Positions 16,060 through 26,400 of a stretch of DNA of 64,000 bases are shown here, piece after piece. The translations under genes and the position numbers were made by a program. Positions within the stretch are counted from its first letter, which is position 1. Each line of letters begins with the position of its first letter. The notes under the pieces are model-generated. The model searched no databases. It saw only the letters and a list, made by a program, of their open reading frames with translations, and had not been told where the DNA came from. This stretch comes from Paludibacter sp. Its GTDB lineage: Bacteria > Bacteroidota > Bacteroidia > Bacteroidales > Paludibacteraceae. The stretch is taken from positions 1 to 64,000 of the forward strand of contig JAQUWU010000021.1 of the NCBI GenBank assembly GCA_028692715.1, in the 5' to 3' direction.

Positions 16060-16095
16060 CAAATGCCTGTAAATCATAGATTTTACAGGCATTTG
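16060..16095 (-). terminator. Probable tmRNA terminator
   Basis: CAAATGCCTGTAAA (16060-16073) pairs perfectly with TTTACAGGCATTTG (16082-16095). The hairpin begins 22 bases beyond the tmRNA 3' end and is followed by TATTTT on the minus strand. Confidence 0.65.
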
Positions 16096-16117
16096 AGTAG
16101 TTTTGAATTTGTAAAAG

Positions 16118-16511
16118 TGGAGCTGGAGGGAGTCGAACCCTCGTCCAAACAAGGAAATAATAAGCTTTCTACATGTTTATCTTCGCTTAGGTTTTCGTGC
16201 ACTGGCAAGACCGAAGCCACCAACCTGTGCCTTATCCTTTTTATTTCATCACGCCTCCAAGGCTAAGCGCAACTATCCCCGATTTAGCTGCATCTCCATA
16301 TCAAATCGCCTCGAGGAGAGGGCATTTGGGAAATGTCTCGTTCTGGTACCTAGTACCTGAATTAAGCTTAATCTACTCTATTCGATTAAGCAGCAAGAGC
16401 GTAGTTATTTTCGCCAGTTATAATTTTGAGATCCGAGATTTACGAGCCGTTTTCTCAATGCTCGACATGCTTACATACAACTTCTACCTGCTGTCAAAAC
16501 CAAACAGCCCC
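16118..16511 (-). ncRNA. ssrA: Transfer-messenger RNA (tmRNA)
   Basis: Read on the minus strand, the 5' end GGGGCTG pairs with the 3' end CAGCTCC followed by discriminator A; the T-arm GGTTCGACTCCCTCCAGC is intact. The tag frame at 16386-16415 reads GENNYALAA-stop, the usual Bacteroidota tag. The 394-nt length is normal. The 3' CCA is not encoded. Together with SmpB it rescues stalled ribosomes and marks the unfinished proteins for proteolysis. Confidence 0.96.
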
Positions 16512-16527
16512 AATTTCAGTAAACAGT

Positions 16528-16589
16528 GAACAGTTATCAGTGAACAGCAAAAACAACTATCAACTGAGAACTATCAACTATCAACTATT
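16528..16589. repeat. Heptanucleotide-type tandem repeat
   Basis: Imperfect tandem copies of AACTATC with variants such as AACAGTTATCA fill the spacer between tmRNA and the end of rny. Similar short tandem repeats (TTGACTC type, CGTAAAT type) occur before several other genes in the window. Confidence 0.7.
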
Positions 16590-18102
16590 TCGCATAACTT
16601 ACTGCTCTCGTTTCACGGATAACAGTAATTTTCACCTGACCCGGATAGGTCATTTCATCCTGTATTCTTTTGGCAATATCAAATGACAATAATTCAGTTT
16701 CTTTATCATCAATCTTATCTGCTCCAACAATTACACGTAATTCGCGACCTGCCTGAATGGCATATGTTTTTAAAACTCCAGGATAAGATAATGCCAGATT
16801 TTCCAAATCGTTCAACCTTTTAATATATGCTTCTACAATCTCACGTCGTGCGCCAGGACGAGCTCCTGAGATAGCGTCACACACCTGAACTATAGGTGCA
16901 ATCAGGGTTTCCATCTCTACTTCGTCGTGGTGAGAACCAATTGCATTACAAATATCCGGTTTTTCTTTGTATTTCTCTGCAAGACGCATGCCAAGAATTG
17001 CGTGTGGCAATTCAGGTTCATCATCCGGTACTTTCCCAATATCGTGTAATAGTCCTGCACGTTTAGCTTTTTTAGGATTTAATCCAAGTTCTGAAGCCAT
17101 GGTTGCACAAAGATTCGCTGTCTCGCGGGAGTGTTGCAATAAGTTTTGACCGTAAGATGAACGGTATTTCATTTTACCAACCATACGAATTAACTCTGGG
17201 TGTAACCCATGAATTCCCAAATCTATAGTAGTACGTTTTCCTATTTCTACGATTTCTTCTTCAACCTGTTTACGTACTTTGTTTACCACTTCCTCAATTC
17301 TTGCTGGATGAATACGACCATCGGTTACTAATTGATGTAATGACAGACGTGCAATTTCACGACGAACTGGATCAAATGCTGAAAGGACTATGGCCTCCGG
17401 TGTGTCGTCAACAATAATTTCGACACCGGTTGCAGCTTCCAAAGCCCGAATATTCCGACCTTCACGACCAATAATACGACCTTTTATTTCATCGGATTCT
17501 ATGTGGAAAACGGTTACTGAATTTTCAATGGCTGTTTCAGTAGCCACACGTTGAATACTTTGTACAATAATCTTTTTTGCTTCTTTATTTGCTGTCATTT
17601 TAGCTTCTTCCATAATATCGTTGACAAACGACATTGCTTCAGTTTTAGCTTCTTCTTTTAAGGCTTCAACCAAACGTTCCTTAGCCTGATCTGCTGAAAG
17701 TCCTGATATGGTTTCTAGTTCCTTTTCTGCCTGATGATGCAAATGCTCAAGTTCTTTTTTCTTAATTTCAAGACTGTTGAACTGTTGCTCAAAGTGATCT
17801 TTTTGAGCTTCAACTTCATTAATTTTTCGTTGAACATCTCCCTGTTTTTGATTCAACTGCAATTCTTTCTGTTGCAACCGTACTTCAACAGCCTGGATTT
17901 TAGAATTTCGTTCTTGAACCTGCTGTTCGTGTTCTGTTTTAAGTGCAATAAATTTTTCTTTTACTTCTATAAGTTTGTTCTTTTTAAGCAGCTCAGCTTC
18001 TGCTTCGGCCTCCTGAGCTGCTTTTTTATTAAAAGTACGAAAGAGGACATACGAACCTCCCGCACCAACAATTAAAGCAATTAGCCCTATTATTATTTCC
18101 AT
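16585..18102 (-). CDS. rny: Ribonuclease Y
   Basis: The 505 residues have the standard layout: one N-terminal membrane helix ([20 protein letters not shown]), a long coiled coil rich in Glu, Lys and Gln (about 25-170), a KH domain with [20 protein letters not shown] (about 205-225) and an HD phosphohydrolase domain with [14 protein letters not shown] (about 352-365). It is a membrane-attached endonuclease that begins the decay of many mRNAs. Length and domains are complete. It is followed only by tmRNA on the same strand and preceded by the zapA pair. Confidence 0.97.
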   Translation of the reverse strand: MEIIIGLIALIVGAGGSYVLFRTFNKKAAQEAEAEAELLKKNKLIEVKEKFIALKTEHEQQVQERNSKIQAVEVRLQQKELQLNQKQGDVQRKINEVEAQKDHFEQQFNSLEIKKKELEHLHHQAEKELETISGLSADQAKERLVEALKEEAKTEAMSFVNDIMEEAKMTANKEAKKIIVQSIQRVATETAIENSVTVFHIESDEIKGRIIGREGRNIRALEAATGVEIIVDDTPEAIVLSAFDPVRREIARLSLHQLVTDGRIHPARIEEVVNKVRKQVEEEIVEIGKRTTIDLGIHGLHPELIRMVGKMKYRSSYGQNLLQHSRETANLCATMASELGLNPKKAKRAGLLHDIGKVPDDEPELPHAILGMRLAEKYKEKPDICNAIGSHHDEVEMETLIAPIVQVCDAISGARPGARREIVEAYIKRLNDLENLALSYPGVLKTYAIQAGRELRVIVGADKIDDKETELLSFDIAKRIQDEMTYPGQVKITVIRETRAVSYAK

Positions 18103-18254
18103 GTTTATTATTTAATGTTAGTGAATGATAATTATATTATTGTTTATAAAATTTATGGTATAAAAAAACGCATTGACATTATAAAAATAAATTTAAATTT
18201 AATTTATTTAAACAATGTAATGCGAAAAATTGAAAAAAACGATCTAAAAAATTA

Positions 18255-18545
18255 TTACTTTCCTAATAAGTCTTCAAGTTCCTGATCCAGTATTTGAATT
18301 TTCTCGGCCAGAGGTACAATATCTTCTGATAGTTCTTGTTTTGACACTAAAACAGCTATCTGATATGCTACAAGAATAAGAATCTCTTCAGTAGGTCTTT
18401 GGCTGTATTGCTTCTGGAATTTATCCATGTATCTTACAACCAGTTTTTCTGCTTTCCTATACAATTCCTCGTCTTTACGAGCAATTTTCAGGGGCAATCT
18501 AAAGCCACCAAGCTGAACATTTATAGTAAAATTATCGTCTTTCAT
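18255..18545 (-). CDS. zapA: Cell division protein ZapA
   Basis: This is a 96-residue ZapA-type protein: a short beta-strand N-terminus (FTINVQLGGFRLPLKIARKD) followed by KAEKLVVRYMDKFQKQYSQR and a long C-terminal helix ending in a coiled coil (EKIQILDQELEDLLGK). ZapA binds FtsZ and promotes bundling of its filaments at the division site. The gene lies five bases downstream of a coiled-coil gene on the same strand, so the two are almost certainly co-transcribed. Confidence 0.9.
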   Translation of the reverse strand: MKDDNFTINVQLGGFRLPLKIARKDEELYRKAEKLVVRYMDKFQKQYSQRPTEEILILVAYQIAVLVSKQELSEDIVPLAEKIQILDQELEDLLGK

Positions 18546-18550
18546 ATGCT

Positions 18551-18844
18551 CTATTCATCTAGAAGAGCTAAACATTTGTCAATTTCCCGCACCATTTTAT
18601 TTATTTTCAGCTTTGACTCTTCGCGCTCTTCTTCTGATCCGCTAAGGTTTTTAGCCATATGTAAATGGTCGTAATTTTTTCGTAATTCCAATACCTCCTG
18701 ATGCGCATGCATTAAATCATTGTGTTTACGATCTAATTCCTCTCTTAACTGGGTATTTTGGAGTTGTAATAACTTGTACTCCGAAAATAACTTTCGCAGT
18801 TTTATTTCAAATGCGTTTATTAGTTCTTCGTATCTATTCGTCAT
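18551..18844 (-). CDS. Small coiled-coil protein, ZapB-like position
   Basis: The 97 residues are almost wholly alpha-helical, with heptad pattern from about residue 15 to 65 (KLRKLFSEYKLLQLQNTQLR and EELDRKHNDLMHAHQEVLEL). No membrane segment or known catalytic motif is present. Its place directly before zapA, five bases away, suggests a division-linked partner comparable to ZapB, but that is inferred from position and coiled-coil character only. Confidence 0.75.
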   Translation of the reverse strand: MTNRYEELINAFEIKLRKLFSEYKLLQLQNTQLREELDRKHNDLMHAHQEVLELRKNYDHLHMAKNLSGSEEEREESKLKINKMVREIDKCLALLDE

Positions 18845-19083
18845 ATTTCAAAAAAATCTAGACAAAAATACGCTTTTGCTTTGGAATAGTAAAATAATTT
18901 GATGCTTTTTGTTTAAAATAAAACTATATTCGAAAACGGGATAGATTTACAACTTCAATTCAACAATTTATTTTTTGATTAAAAAGTTTTTTCATAAACT
19001 TTTTAAATCGTTAAGTCAAAAATGTTGAGGGGGAAGAAATAAAGAAAGCGGATAGTAAAGTTTTAAATTTAAATTGAATTTTC

Positions 19084-19326
19084 TCAGGCACATTTATTTA
19101 ATATCTTGTTTCCCAATTCTGACATTTCAAAAGGGCTTAATGATAAATCGATATTACTACCTAAAAGTATTGATTTTGCTTCATTTGCTGCAGCAATAAA
19201 TTCCTGATTGACTTTAAAAAATTCATTCCACATCTCGTTTAAAATGAGATTGGGACAAATTATATAATTAATGAAATCATCATTAACAAGTAATTTATAT
19301 ATATTTTCTTCGAAAGTCGTACTCAC
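19084..19326 (-). CDS. Stand-alone FecR-type anti-sigma N-domain
   Basis: The 80 residues resemble the cytoplasmic N-terminal domain of FecR-family anti-sigma factors: a start similar to LLVNDDFINYIICPN, an aromatic segment EMWNEFFKVNQEFIAAANEA, and AKSILLG. The gene ends at residue 80 with no membrane helix or periplasmic part, which full FecR proteins (about 300 residues or more) have. It lies about 130 bases downstream of an ECF sigma factor gene on the same strand. It may be a soluble anti-sigma protein or a truncated remnant. Confidence 0.6.
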   Translation of the reverse strand: MSTTFEENIYKLLVNDDFINYIICPNLILNEMWNEFFKVNQEFIAAANEAKSILLGSNIDLSLSPFEMSELGNKILNKCA

Positions 19327-19455
19327 GGAAATGCGTTTTATTTTATATATAGACGCAATTCCAAATTTATTATACTCGAAATTTTAATACAATACGAACG
19401 AACTAATTTTAACAACAGGATCAGAATCTATATTTCAATCTATACTTTTAAAAAA

Positions 19456-20034
19456 TTAAGCTGCACAAGTACGTAGTTTTGATATTCCACGATGAATAAG
19501 GTTTCTTACCGACTGATAATTCATGTCCATAATAACACAAATTTCGTCATATTTTCTTTCTTCAATATAGTATAAAATAATCGCTTTTCGTTGGCGTGGT
19601 GATAAACGATCTAATATTCTTGTAACAAATGCATTATCCAACATTTCTTTTTCGTTTGAAATATAATCTGTTTCTACATTGTAACTGGATACAACATCTA
19701 ATTCGTCGACTGATATATCAGAGAGATTCACACGTTTACGACTTTCATCACATAGTTTGTTTTTTAACGAGATAATAATATATGATTTAAAATTTGCAAT
19801 AGTCGTAAGTTCCGTTCTTTTGTTGTAAATTTTTATAAAAACTTCCTGAATACAATCTTTCAACAATTCAACATCAGATGTTAATTTACACCCATAGTTA
19901 TATAGTAGATTCACATGCATATTATATAACTTCGAAAATGCTGTTTTATCCCCTTCAATAAATGCAGTAAGAATTTCTGAAGTTTCAACATCGGTACTAA
20001 TAATTGCATTATTTGACAAGTAATTATTTTCCAT
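19456..20034 (-). CDS. ECF-type RNA polymerase sigma factor
   Basis: This 192-residue protein has region 2 at about 25-95 (FSKLYNMHVNLLYNYGCKLT, LKDCIQEVFIKIYNKR) and region 4 at about 140-190 (LDRLSPRQRKAIILYYIEER, DEICVIMDMNYQSVRNLIHR). Such sigma factors in Bacteroidota usually pair with a FecR anti-sigma and a SusC/D transporter; here only a short FecR-like gene follows. The target genes are not evident in the window. A 60-residue upstream extension lacks a believable start. Confidence 0.93.
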   Translation of the reverse strand: MENNYLSNNAIISTDVETSEILTAFIEGDKTAFSKLYNMHVNLLYNYGCKLTSDVELLKDCIQEVFIKIYNKRTELTTIANFKSYIIISLKNKLCDESRKRVNLSDISVDELDVVSSYNVETDYISNEKEMLDNAFVTRILDRLSPRQRKAIILYYIEERKYDEICVIMDMNYQSVRNLIHRGISKLRTCAA

Positions 20035-20205
20035 ATCAGAACTGTATTAAATTTGGTTATAAATTTATACAGCAAAAATACTATTCGAAAAAATGAAGTG
20101 ATTGCAAATTCTGATTTGGATATGGGAAAAATTGATAACATGCTTTACAACATATTTCTTGCATTATTTGCGTTTTCTTACTTTTTTAATTGAATAAATA
20201 AAAAA

Positions 20206-20231
20206 CCGAATCATCCAAGTTGATGATTCGG
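20206..20231 (-). terminator. Terminator of the carbohydrate operon
   Basis: On the minus strand CCGAATCATC / GATGATTCGG forms a ten-pair stem with a six-base loop followed by TTTTTTATTTATT, 25 bases beyond the stop codon of the DUF6298-type gene. Confidence 0.93.
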
Positions 20232-20256
20232 CTTTAACAAAGTATAAAAATTTAAG

Positions 20257-23200
20257 TTATTGTTTTTGAAACCAGTATACTCCACTAACTCCTACAATGG
20301 GTTGAAGGTTGTAGATACGCATTCCTTTAATAGACCTTTCAAGTATTTTAGTGATGCCTGAATTACTATCTATAAACTTCAGTATATATTTTCCACGAGA
20401 CAATTTTACTGGAATTTTCTGATTTGATTGGGCATAAATGATAATACCGGTATCAGATTTTACCAACATTTTATAATTATCATTTTTCACTTCATGAACT
20501 TGCATTTTAGCTACATCTATCAAAAACTCCTGATCATCTGTTTTTAAGTCGGGACATGATCCTCCCGCCATTAAAACTGCCCAAACCATATCGGGATAAT
20601 TTTGGGCATAATAATTCACTGCCTTATCAGGATATTTTGTTCTATATTCGTTAACGGCTTTATAAGCTTCATCAAAAGTTACTTTGCCCACTTTCATCAA
20701 TCTTGCATGCTGCCGGGGAGCTAGACTTAAACCTCCCTGAGGCGCATATACTGATCCATCATTTTTATAATGCCAATAACGTATATCAATAATATCAACA
20801 ACAGCTGCACGTTTCGGGTCATTTAAAATGGAATCCTGCACATCTTTAGTAGTGCTTAATGCAACAAGTGCATTTTGCCCTGTTTCTTTTTGCCATTCAT
20901 CAATTACATCGAGCCAAAATTGAACAAAATGAAGTGGACCGGTATATTCAGCACTTATTAACTGAACAACGTTACTAGTACCGGCAAAATTATTCAGACC
21001 CTGACGAATATAGTTTCTATAAAACTCCTTTCGGGCTGGATTTGAAATGTCATAAAAAAAATCCGCCATAAATATCCGTTTATCACCGGCAAATGGTACA
21101 GGTTCTGGAAAATCAAGATTATTAATATTGTTTGCCGATCGCCAGGGACAATCTACCCAATGAGCTCCAGCTTCGATAATATTATGCTGAAAAAAGTTTT
21201 CATGAAAAAGTAAAATACCTGAATTCTGACTTTTGAAAGCAAAATCTCTCAAACGCGACCAATACCATTCATTCGGACGATTTAAATCATATTTAGACAA
21301 TCCATCCCAAGCTGTACCGTCTCCACTTCTGGCAAAAGGTTGTTCGTAAAACGGCGCCCATACATCGCCATCTCTGCGACGGATTCTTTCATGATCGTCC
21401 CTTCGTCTATCAGTCCATAAACCATAATTATGATCCATCACTACTGTATTATTTGCTTTAAAATATGAAATTACCGAATCAATTCTATCGGTAAGTCCAT
21501 AGCCTTCACGTCCAGGAACAAATCTGGTAATATGTGGTTTTGTCATTGGCGAAGCTATATATTTTGGTTTTAATTTACCATTCCACCACTGAACATCAAG
21601 TTTATCTCCTGCAATTAATTTACCATCGCAAACTAATCTACCATTCACAACTCCAATTTCTCGGGGTTTGGCTTTAATTTTCATGGGCTTGCTTTTCAAT
21701 TCTTTTGTTGTCATCAAACCAGTGTGGTCAACAGAACCTTTTAAATCAGCTTTAGTAATCCACTCTCTCAAAGTTAATAAAGGCACATGAGCTGCACTTG
21801 CCATCTCAAAAGCCTGTTCAATGGTAGGGCTGCTGGTAGCATCAGTATTTTTTGGTAAAATTCTCCCTCTATTTTCAACATTTTGATTCAGACGTGCAGC
21901 CAACTGAGCATAATATAAACTACGAGGTTGTACATGATTATTTGATTCTGCCCATTCACCATCACCGGAAAATTGCGCCCAGCATCCGTAAGCGTAATTT
22001 TTTGCATCAGTAGATGGTGAGTAACATTCAATTTCAGCTGCAGAACATTGCCAAAACAGGCTATTAGCCGTCCCCCACCCCGCTCCGTTCTTACTTTGAC
22101 CCAGGTTTTTGAACGTTAAATTATTCCCATCTATATTTACAACATCATATAACAATCCACATGACCATGAACTAACTGCACCTGAAAAACCCAACGCACG
22201 TTTTGCCTCACATTGGACAAAAGCATTTGGTCCGGGGGCACAATAACCTACTGCAAAATCATTTATTCCATCTTCGGAATAACAACGTTGAAAAAGGTTT
22301 TGCTGTCCGAGATTATAGAATGTCATTCTACGCAATCCGGCAATTTCAGATATTGGTTCAGTTGAAATACAGTCTTCGACTGTTATTTTTGTTGAATTAG
22401 GTTGAAGAATTACGGCACTTCCGGCTAAATGTTTAAAATCTAATTGACGAACCCAGCAATTTTCTGCATTTTCAATTGAAACTCCTGTCCAGCAATGATC
22501 TTCATCTTTAGGATAATTCTTGTTATAGTCAGAAATCATAGTCAGGTTTTCAACCCCCGATTCAGAAATCAGACCTGACCCATTATATTGAACTATTTTT
22601 AATTCTCCATATTTTTCATCCAAAGCCATTGTAAGTGGCGCATCCAAGGTAATTACATTACCATTCATATCTCTTACCACTCTTATCCAACAAATATCAA
22701 TATCTCCTGGTTTCCAGCCCAATGCACTAATTCCACCTCCAAATTCATCGCAACCAAGAGATGAAATCCATTCTTTGGTTGATGATCTGATTATTTTTAT
22801 TTTATCTCCAATTTTTAAATTTTTAACCGTTGAAAGTTCTATATTTTTTTGATTTACAGGAATATAATTTGACACAGAAAGGAATGAATCAACAACAGAC
22901 TGATTTTCTGTTCCTTCTATATGAAGTATTGCACTACGATCAAAACCATGCCTAAACAAAACCGTTTCAGTTTTATCAAAGCCACGTAAAACTACTCCCG
23001 AAGTCTTTATCCAAAGGCTTTTTGACAAATTATATACTCCTTTATCAAGCAGTACAGCTCCTCTAAAACCTTTATTATTTGGCTTTAACTGAGAAACATA
23101 ATTTATGGCACGTTGAATAATATCCGTTGCATCATCAGTTTGTAGAGGAACAAATATTGAATTTTCGACATTAGGAATATCCTGTTCCGAGCTTTTATAC

Positions 23201-23361
23201 CCACAAAAGGAAAAATCCAATAGTCGATTTTCACTTTCATCCTGAGAATAAGAAATTATTCCATTTTTAATTTGAAGAGGAAAATTCCTTGCATTTGAAC
23301 TCTGAATTGAAGTATAAAATAAGAAACAAATGATGAGAGTCAAAAAAGATTTTAATTTCAT
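20257..23361 (-). CDS. Secreted beta-helix plus DUF6298-like putative glycosidase
   Basis: The 1034-residue protein starts with a signal peptide (MKLKSFLTLIICFLFYTSIQ). The first half (about 65-480) looks like a right-handed beta-helix of the pectate-lyase type: DATDIIQRAINYV, GAVLLDKGVYNLSKSLWIKT, then many short Asn/Gly-rich coils. The second half (about 590-960) resembles DUF6298 and appears to be a TIM-barrel-like hydrolase with candidate acidic residues in LLFHENFFQHN (about 720) and LISAEYTGPLHF (about 805). With the hybrid regulator and GH2 enzyme next to it, a role in degrading a plant or algal polysaccharide is likely. The substrate is not determined. Confidence 0.8.
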   Translation of the reverse strand: MKLKSFLTLIICFLFYTSIQSSNARNFPLQIKNGIISYSQDESENRLLDFSFCGYKSSEQDIPNVENSIFVPLQTDDATDIIQRAINYVSQLKPNNKGFRGAVLLDKGVYNLSKSLWIKTSGVVLRGFDKTETVLFRHGFDRSAILHIEGTENQSVVDSFLSVSNYIPVNQKNIELSTVKNLKIGDKIKIIRSSTKEWISSLGCDEFGGGISALGWKPGDIDICWIRVVRDMNGNVITLDAPLTMALDEKYGELKIVQYNGSGLISESGVENLTMISDYNKNYPKDEDHCWTGVSIENAENCWVRQLDFKHLAGSAVILQPNSTKITVEDCISTEPISEIAGLRRMTFYNLGQQNLFQRCYSEDGINDFAVGYCAPGPNAFVQCEAKRALGFSGAVSSWSCGLLYDVVNIDGNNLTFKNLGQSKNGAGWGTANSLFWQCSAAEIECYSPSTDAKNYAYGCWAQFSGDGEWAESNNHVQPRSLYYAQLAARLNQNVENRGRILPKNTDATSSPTIEQAFEMASAAHVPLLTLREWITKADLKGSVDHTGLMTTKELKSKPMKIKAKPREIGVVNGRLVCDGKLIAGDKLDVQWWNGKLKPKYIASPMTKPHITRFVPGREGYGLTDRIDSVISYFKANNTVVMDHNYGLWTDRRRDDHERIRRRDGDVWAPFYEQPFARSGDGTAWDGLSKYDLNRPNEWYWSRLRDFAFKSQNSGILLFHENFFQHNIIEAGAHWVDCPWRSANNINNLDFPEPVPFAGDKRIFMADFFYDISNPARKEFYRNYIRQGLNNFAGTSNVVQLISAEYTGPLHFVQFWLDVIDEWQKETGQNALVALSTTKDVQDSILNDPKRAAVVDIIDIRYWHYKNDGSVYAPQGGLSLAPRQHARLMKVGKVTFDEAYKAVNEYRTKYPDKAVNYYAQNYPDMVWAVLMAGGSCPDLKTDDQEFLIDVAKMQVHEVKNDNYKMLVKSDTGIIIYAQSNQKIPVKLSRGKYILKFIDSNSGITKILERSIKGMRIYNLQPIVGVSGVYWFQKQ

Positions 23362-23402
23362 TGTGTAATAGCTTTTACAAATTCTGTGATTAATTAGATA
23401 TT

Positions 23403-26400
23403 TTACTTAAGTCTAAATTTACTCATATATTCTGATGCCGTCTGACCATATTTTTTTCTAAAACACTTGCCATAGTAACCGGAATCTTTGAATCCAACAG
23501 CAAAAGCAATTTCTGATATTGTCAAATCAGTACTTTTAAGTAATTCTACTGACTTCGTTAACCGAATTTCTTTAATCATATCAACAGGTGCTAAACCGGT
23601 AATACTTTTTAGTTTTTTGAAAAATGCCGACCTACTAATTCCCAAAGTATCTGCAATGGAATCAATATTAAAATCGCTATTATCTAGATTTTCTTCAATC
23701 ACATGATGAATTTTTTCAAGAAACTCAATATCTTTTTTCTGTAAATAATTTTCGTATGTATCATTTTTATCGTTCTCTTCAAGTTTTTTCAGCGTCCATA
23801 TTTTGTCTCTAAAAACTTTTCTATCACTTAACAACTGTTCTATAGTTGCAATCAAATACTCTTTACTAAAGGGTTTAGTTATATAAGAATTTGCCCCCAT
23901 ACTAATCGCTTTAATTTTTTCCTCATCATCGTTCTTTGCTGTAAGAATTATCACCGGAATATGACTTATTTGAAAATCATCTCGCATTTTTTTCAACATT
24001 TCCGTTCCAGTCATCTCTGGCATCATTTGATCGGTCACAACAATATCTGGATGATATAAGTGTACTTTTTTAAGCCCTTCAACTCCATTTCCGGCCATAT
24101 ATACTTTGTATTTGTCATCGAGTTGCATTCTTAATAAATTACAAAGATCTTTATTATCCTCCACCACTAAAAGTATTGGTAAATCTTTTTTATTTTCATC
24201 ATTTAATATTGGTAATTCTTCAAATTCTGAATTTTCAACCACTTCACCTTCAATCTCGGTAATAGTATCACCAACATAGAAATTCACTTCCGATGGATTA
24301 TAATGATCTTTTCCTAATAATAATTCAACTGTAAATACAGACCCCTGATCAACTTTGCTTTCTACATGAATTGTCCCATGATGTAAACTAACAATTTCCT
24401 TTGACAATGCAAGTCCAATACCCGTTCCGGGGAAATAGGCATTTTTCGAATTATCACTTTGGAAAAACCGTTCAAAAATTTCAGATATTTTACCTTGTGA
24501 AATACCAACGCCCGTATCATCAACACGTACAAAACATTTTTCGCCATTGTCTTTTAATCCTGCAGTAACATAAATACTTCCTCCTGATAAAGTGAATTTA
24601 AAGGCATTAGAAAGCAAGTTACGTATCACAATTTCCAGTTTTTCCTTGTCGGCCCATATAGAAATATCTTCATCGGCAAGTTGGAAATTAAAACTAATTT
24701 CCTTTTCTTCAGCTAACAAACTAAACTCTTTCTGGAATGAATCGATAAGAGAATTAAGTTCCAACTGTGAAACATGAAGAATCATTTTTCCATTCTGAAT
24801 CTTTCTGAAATCAAGAATTTGATTTACCAACTGTAACATTTGTCCAGCATTTTTCTCAATCATTGAAACATATTGCAAGCCTTTGTCATTCAGTTGCTGC
24901 TTCTGTTTCAGTTCTTGAATAGGTCCCATTATTAAGGTTAAAGGCGTTCTAAGCTCATGAGAAATATTGGTAAAAAACTTAATTTTCATCTCCGAAACAC
25001 GTTGTTCAACATAAATATCATTTCGAACTCTAATGTAAAATAAAACTGCACGAAAGACTCCATAAATAATTAGCAACGTAATAATTGAATAAATTACATA
25101 GGCAATCCAGGAGAACCACCATGGTGGTAGAATATTAATTTCCAACATTCGTTCTGAAATAAATGATATATTCGCTTCATCAACGCTCTGTACAACAAAA
25201 ACATATTTTCCTGGAGGGATATTTGGATAGGATGCAATTCTGTTTTTACCATTAAAGTGCCATTCATCTTCAAATCCTTTAAGTATATATTTATAAGAAA
25301 TGCGGTTTTGGTTGTAGTAGTTTAACGCTGCAAATTCGATAACGAATGTTGATTGATTGTGTTTTAACGTAATTGATTTTGCATAACGAATTGATTCTTT
25401 TAAAATTGGATGTTCTTTGAAACTTCTGATATCTTTGTTTGAAACTTGAAAATTAACAATAAATGTTTTGTAATCAAAGCTGTATGTTTCAATTTTTTGC
25501 GGATTAAAAGATAAAATTCCCATTCTGTTTCCAAACCACAATTCTCCATTATCTAATTTTATTGAACTTTCCTGTTCCATTTGCACATAAGGCAATCCAT
25601 CATAGCGGTCAAAATTGCGGAATGTTTCTTTCGTTTTATCAAACTTCGTCAATGAATTCTCAGTAACCAGCCATAATGCATTTTCATTGTCCTCAACAAT
25701 TGAGACTATAACATCACTCGTCTGACCTTCTTTTAAACTATATGATTTAAAAACAGGTATCTTATTAATTTCATCATAACTCTCAAGCTTATTCAATCCA
25801 CCTCCAAAGACACTCACCCAAATTTCTGATGCTGCATCTTTGTACAATACGTAAATATCATTATCCGAGATATTAGAGCCATTTTTTTCGCTCCTGTATA
25901 TTTCAAAATCAATTTGTTTTGGATCTTTAAATTTACAGTTGAAAGACATTAATCCATCACTAGTTCCGACCCAGATACGACCATTCTTATCTTCTGTGAT
26001 ATTACGAACTTCCATGTAAAGCCCATATTTAGGATATTTATTAAAGCTATTGAATTTATTATTAAAAATAGTCTTGCCATCTTTCTGAGACATCTGATTT
26101 AAACCTCCTCCAAACAGAGCCACCCATAAGCAATTATTCGAATCTTCGTATGTATAATAAACATCATTACCACTTAGGGATAATGGATTATTCTCATCAT
26201 AAACATATCGTGTAAAATTATAATTGGTTGAACTCTGTGAATTAGGTTCTGCTTTTACCAAACCATTACCTTTTGTTGAAAACCAGATATTACCTTTATG
26301 GTCTTCCATTATGTGATATACATTTCCTATCCAGTAGTTTTTATAATTAAATATCTGTTTAACTTTTCTATTTTTATCGAGCTGAAAAACTTCAGCACTT

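Noticed and set aside
16118-16140. Direct repeat of the ssrA 3' end as attachment site
   Set aside because: I looked for a second copy of the T-arm sequence in the window and did not find one.
16197-16686. Plus-strand frames across tmRNA
   Set aside because: The region is fully explained by tmRNA, the tandem repeat and the end of rny.
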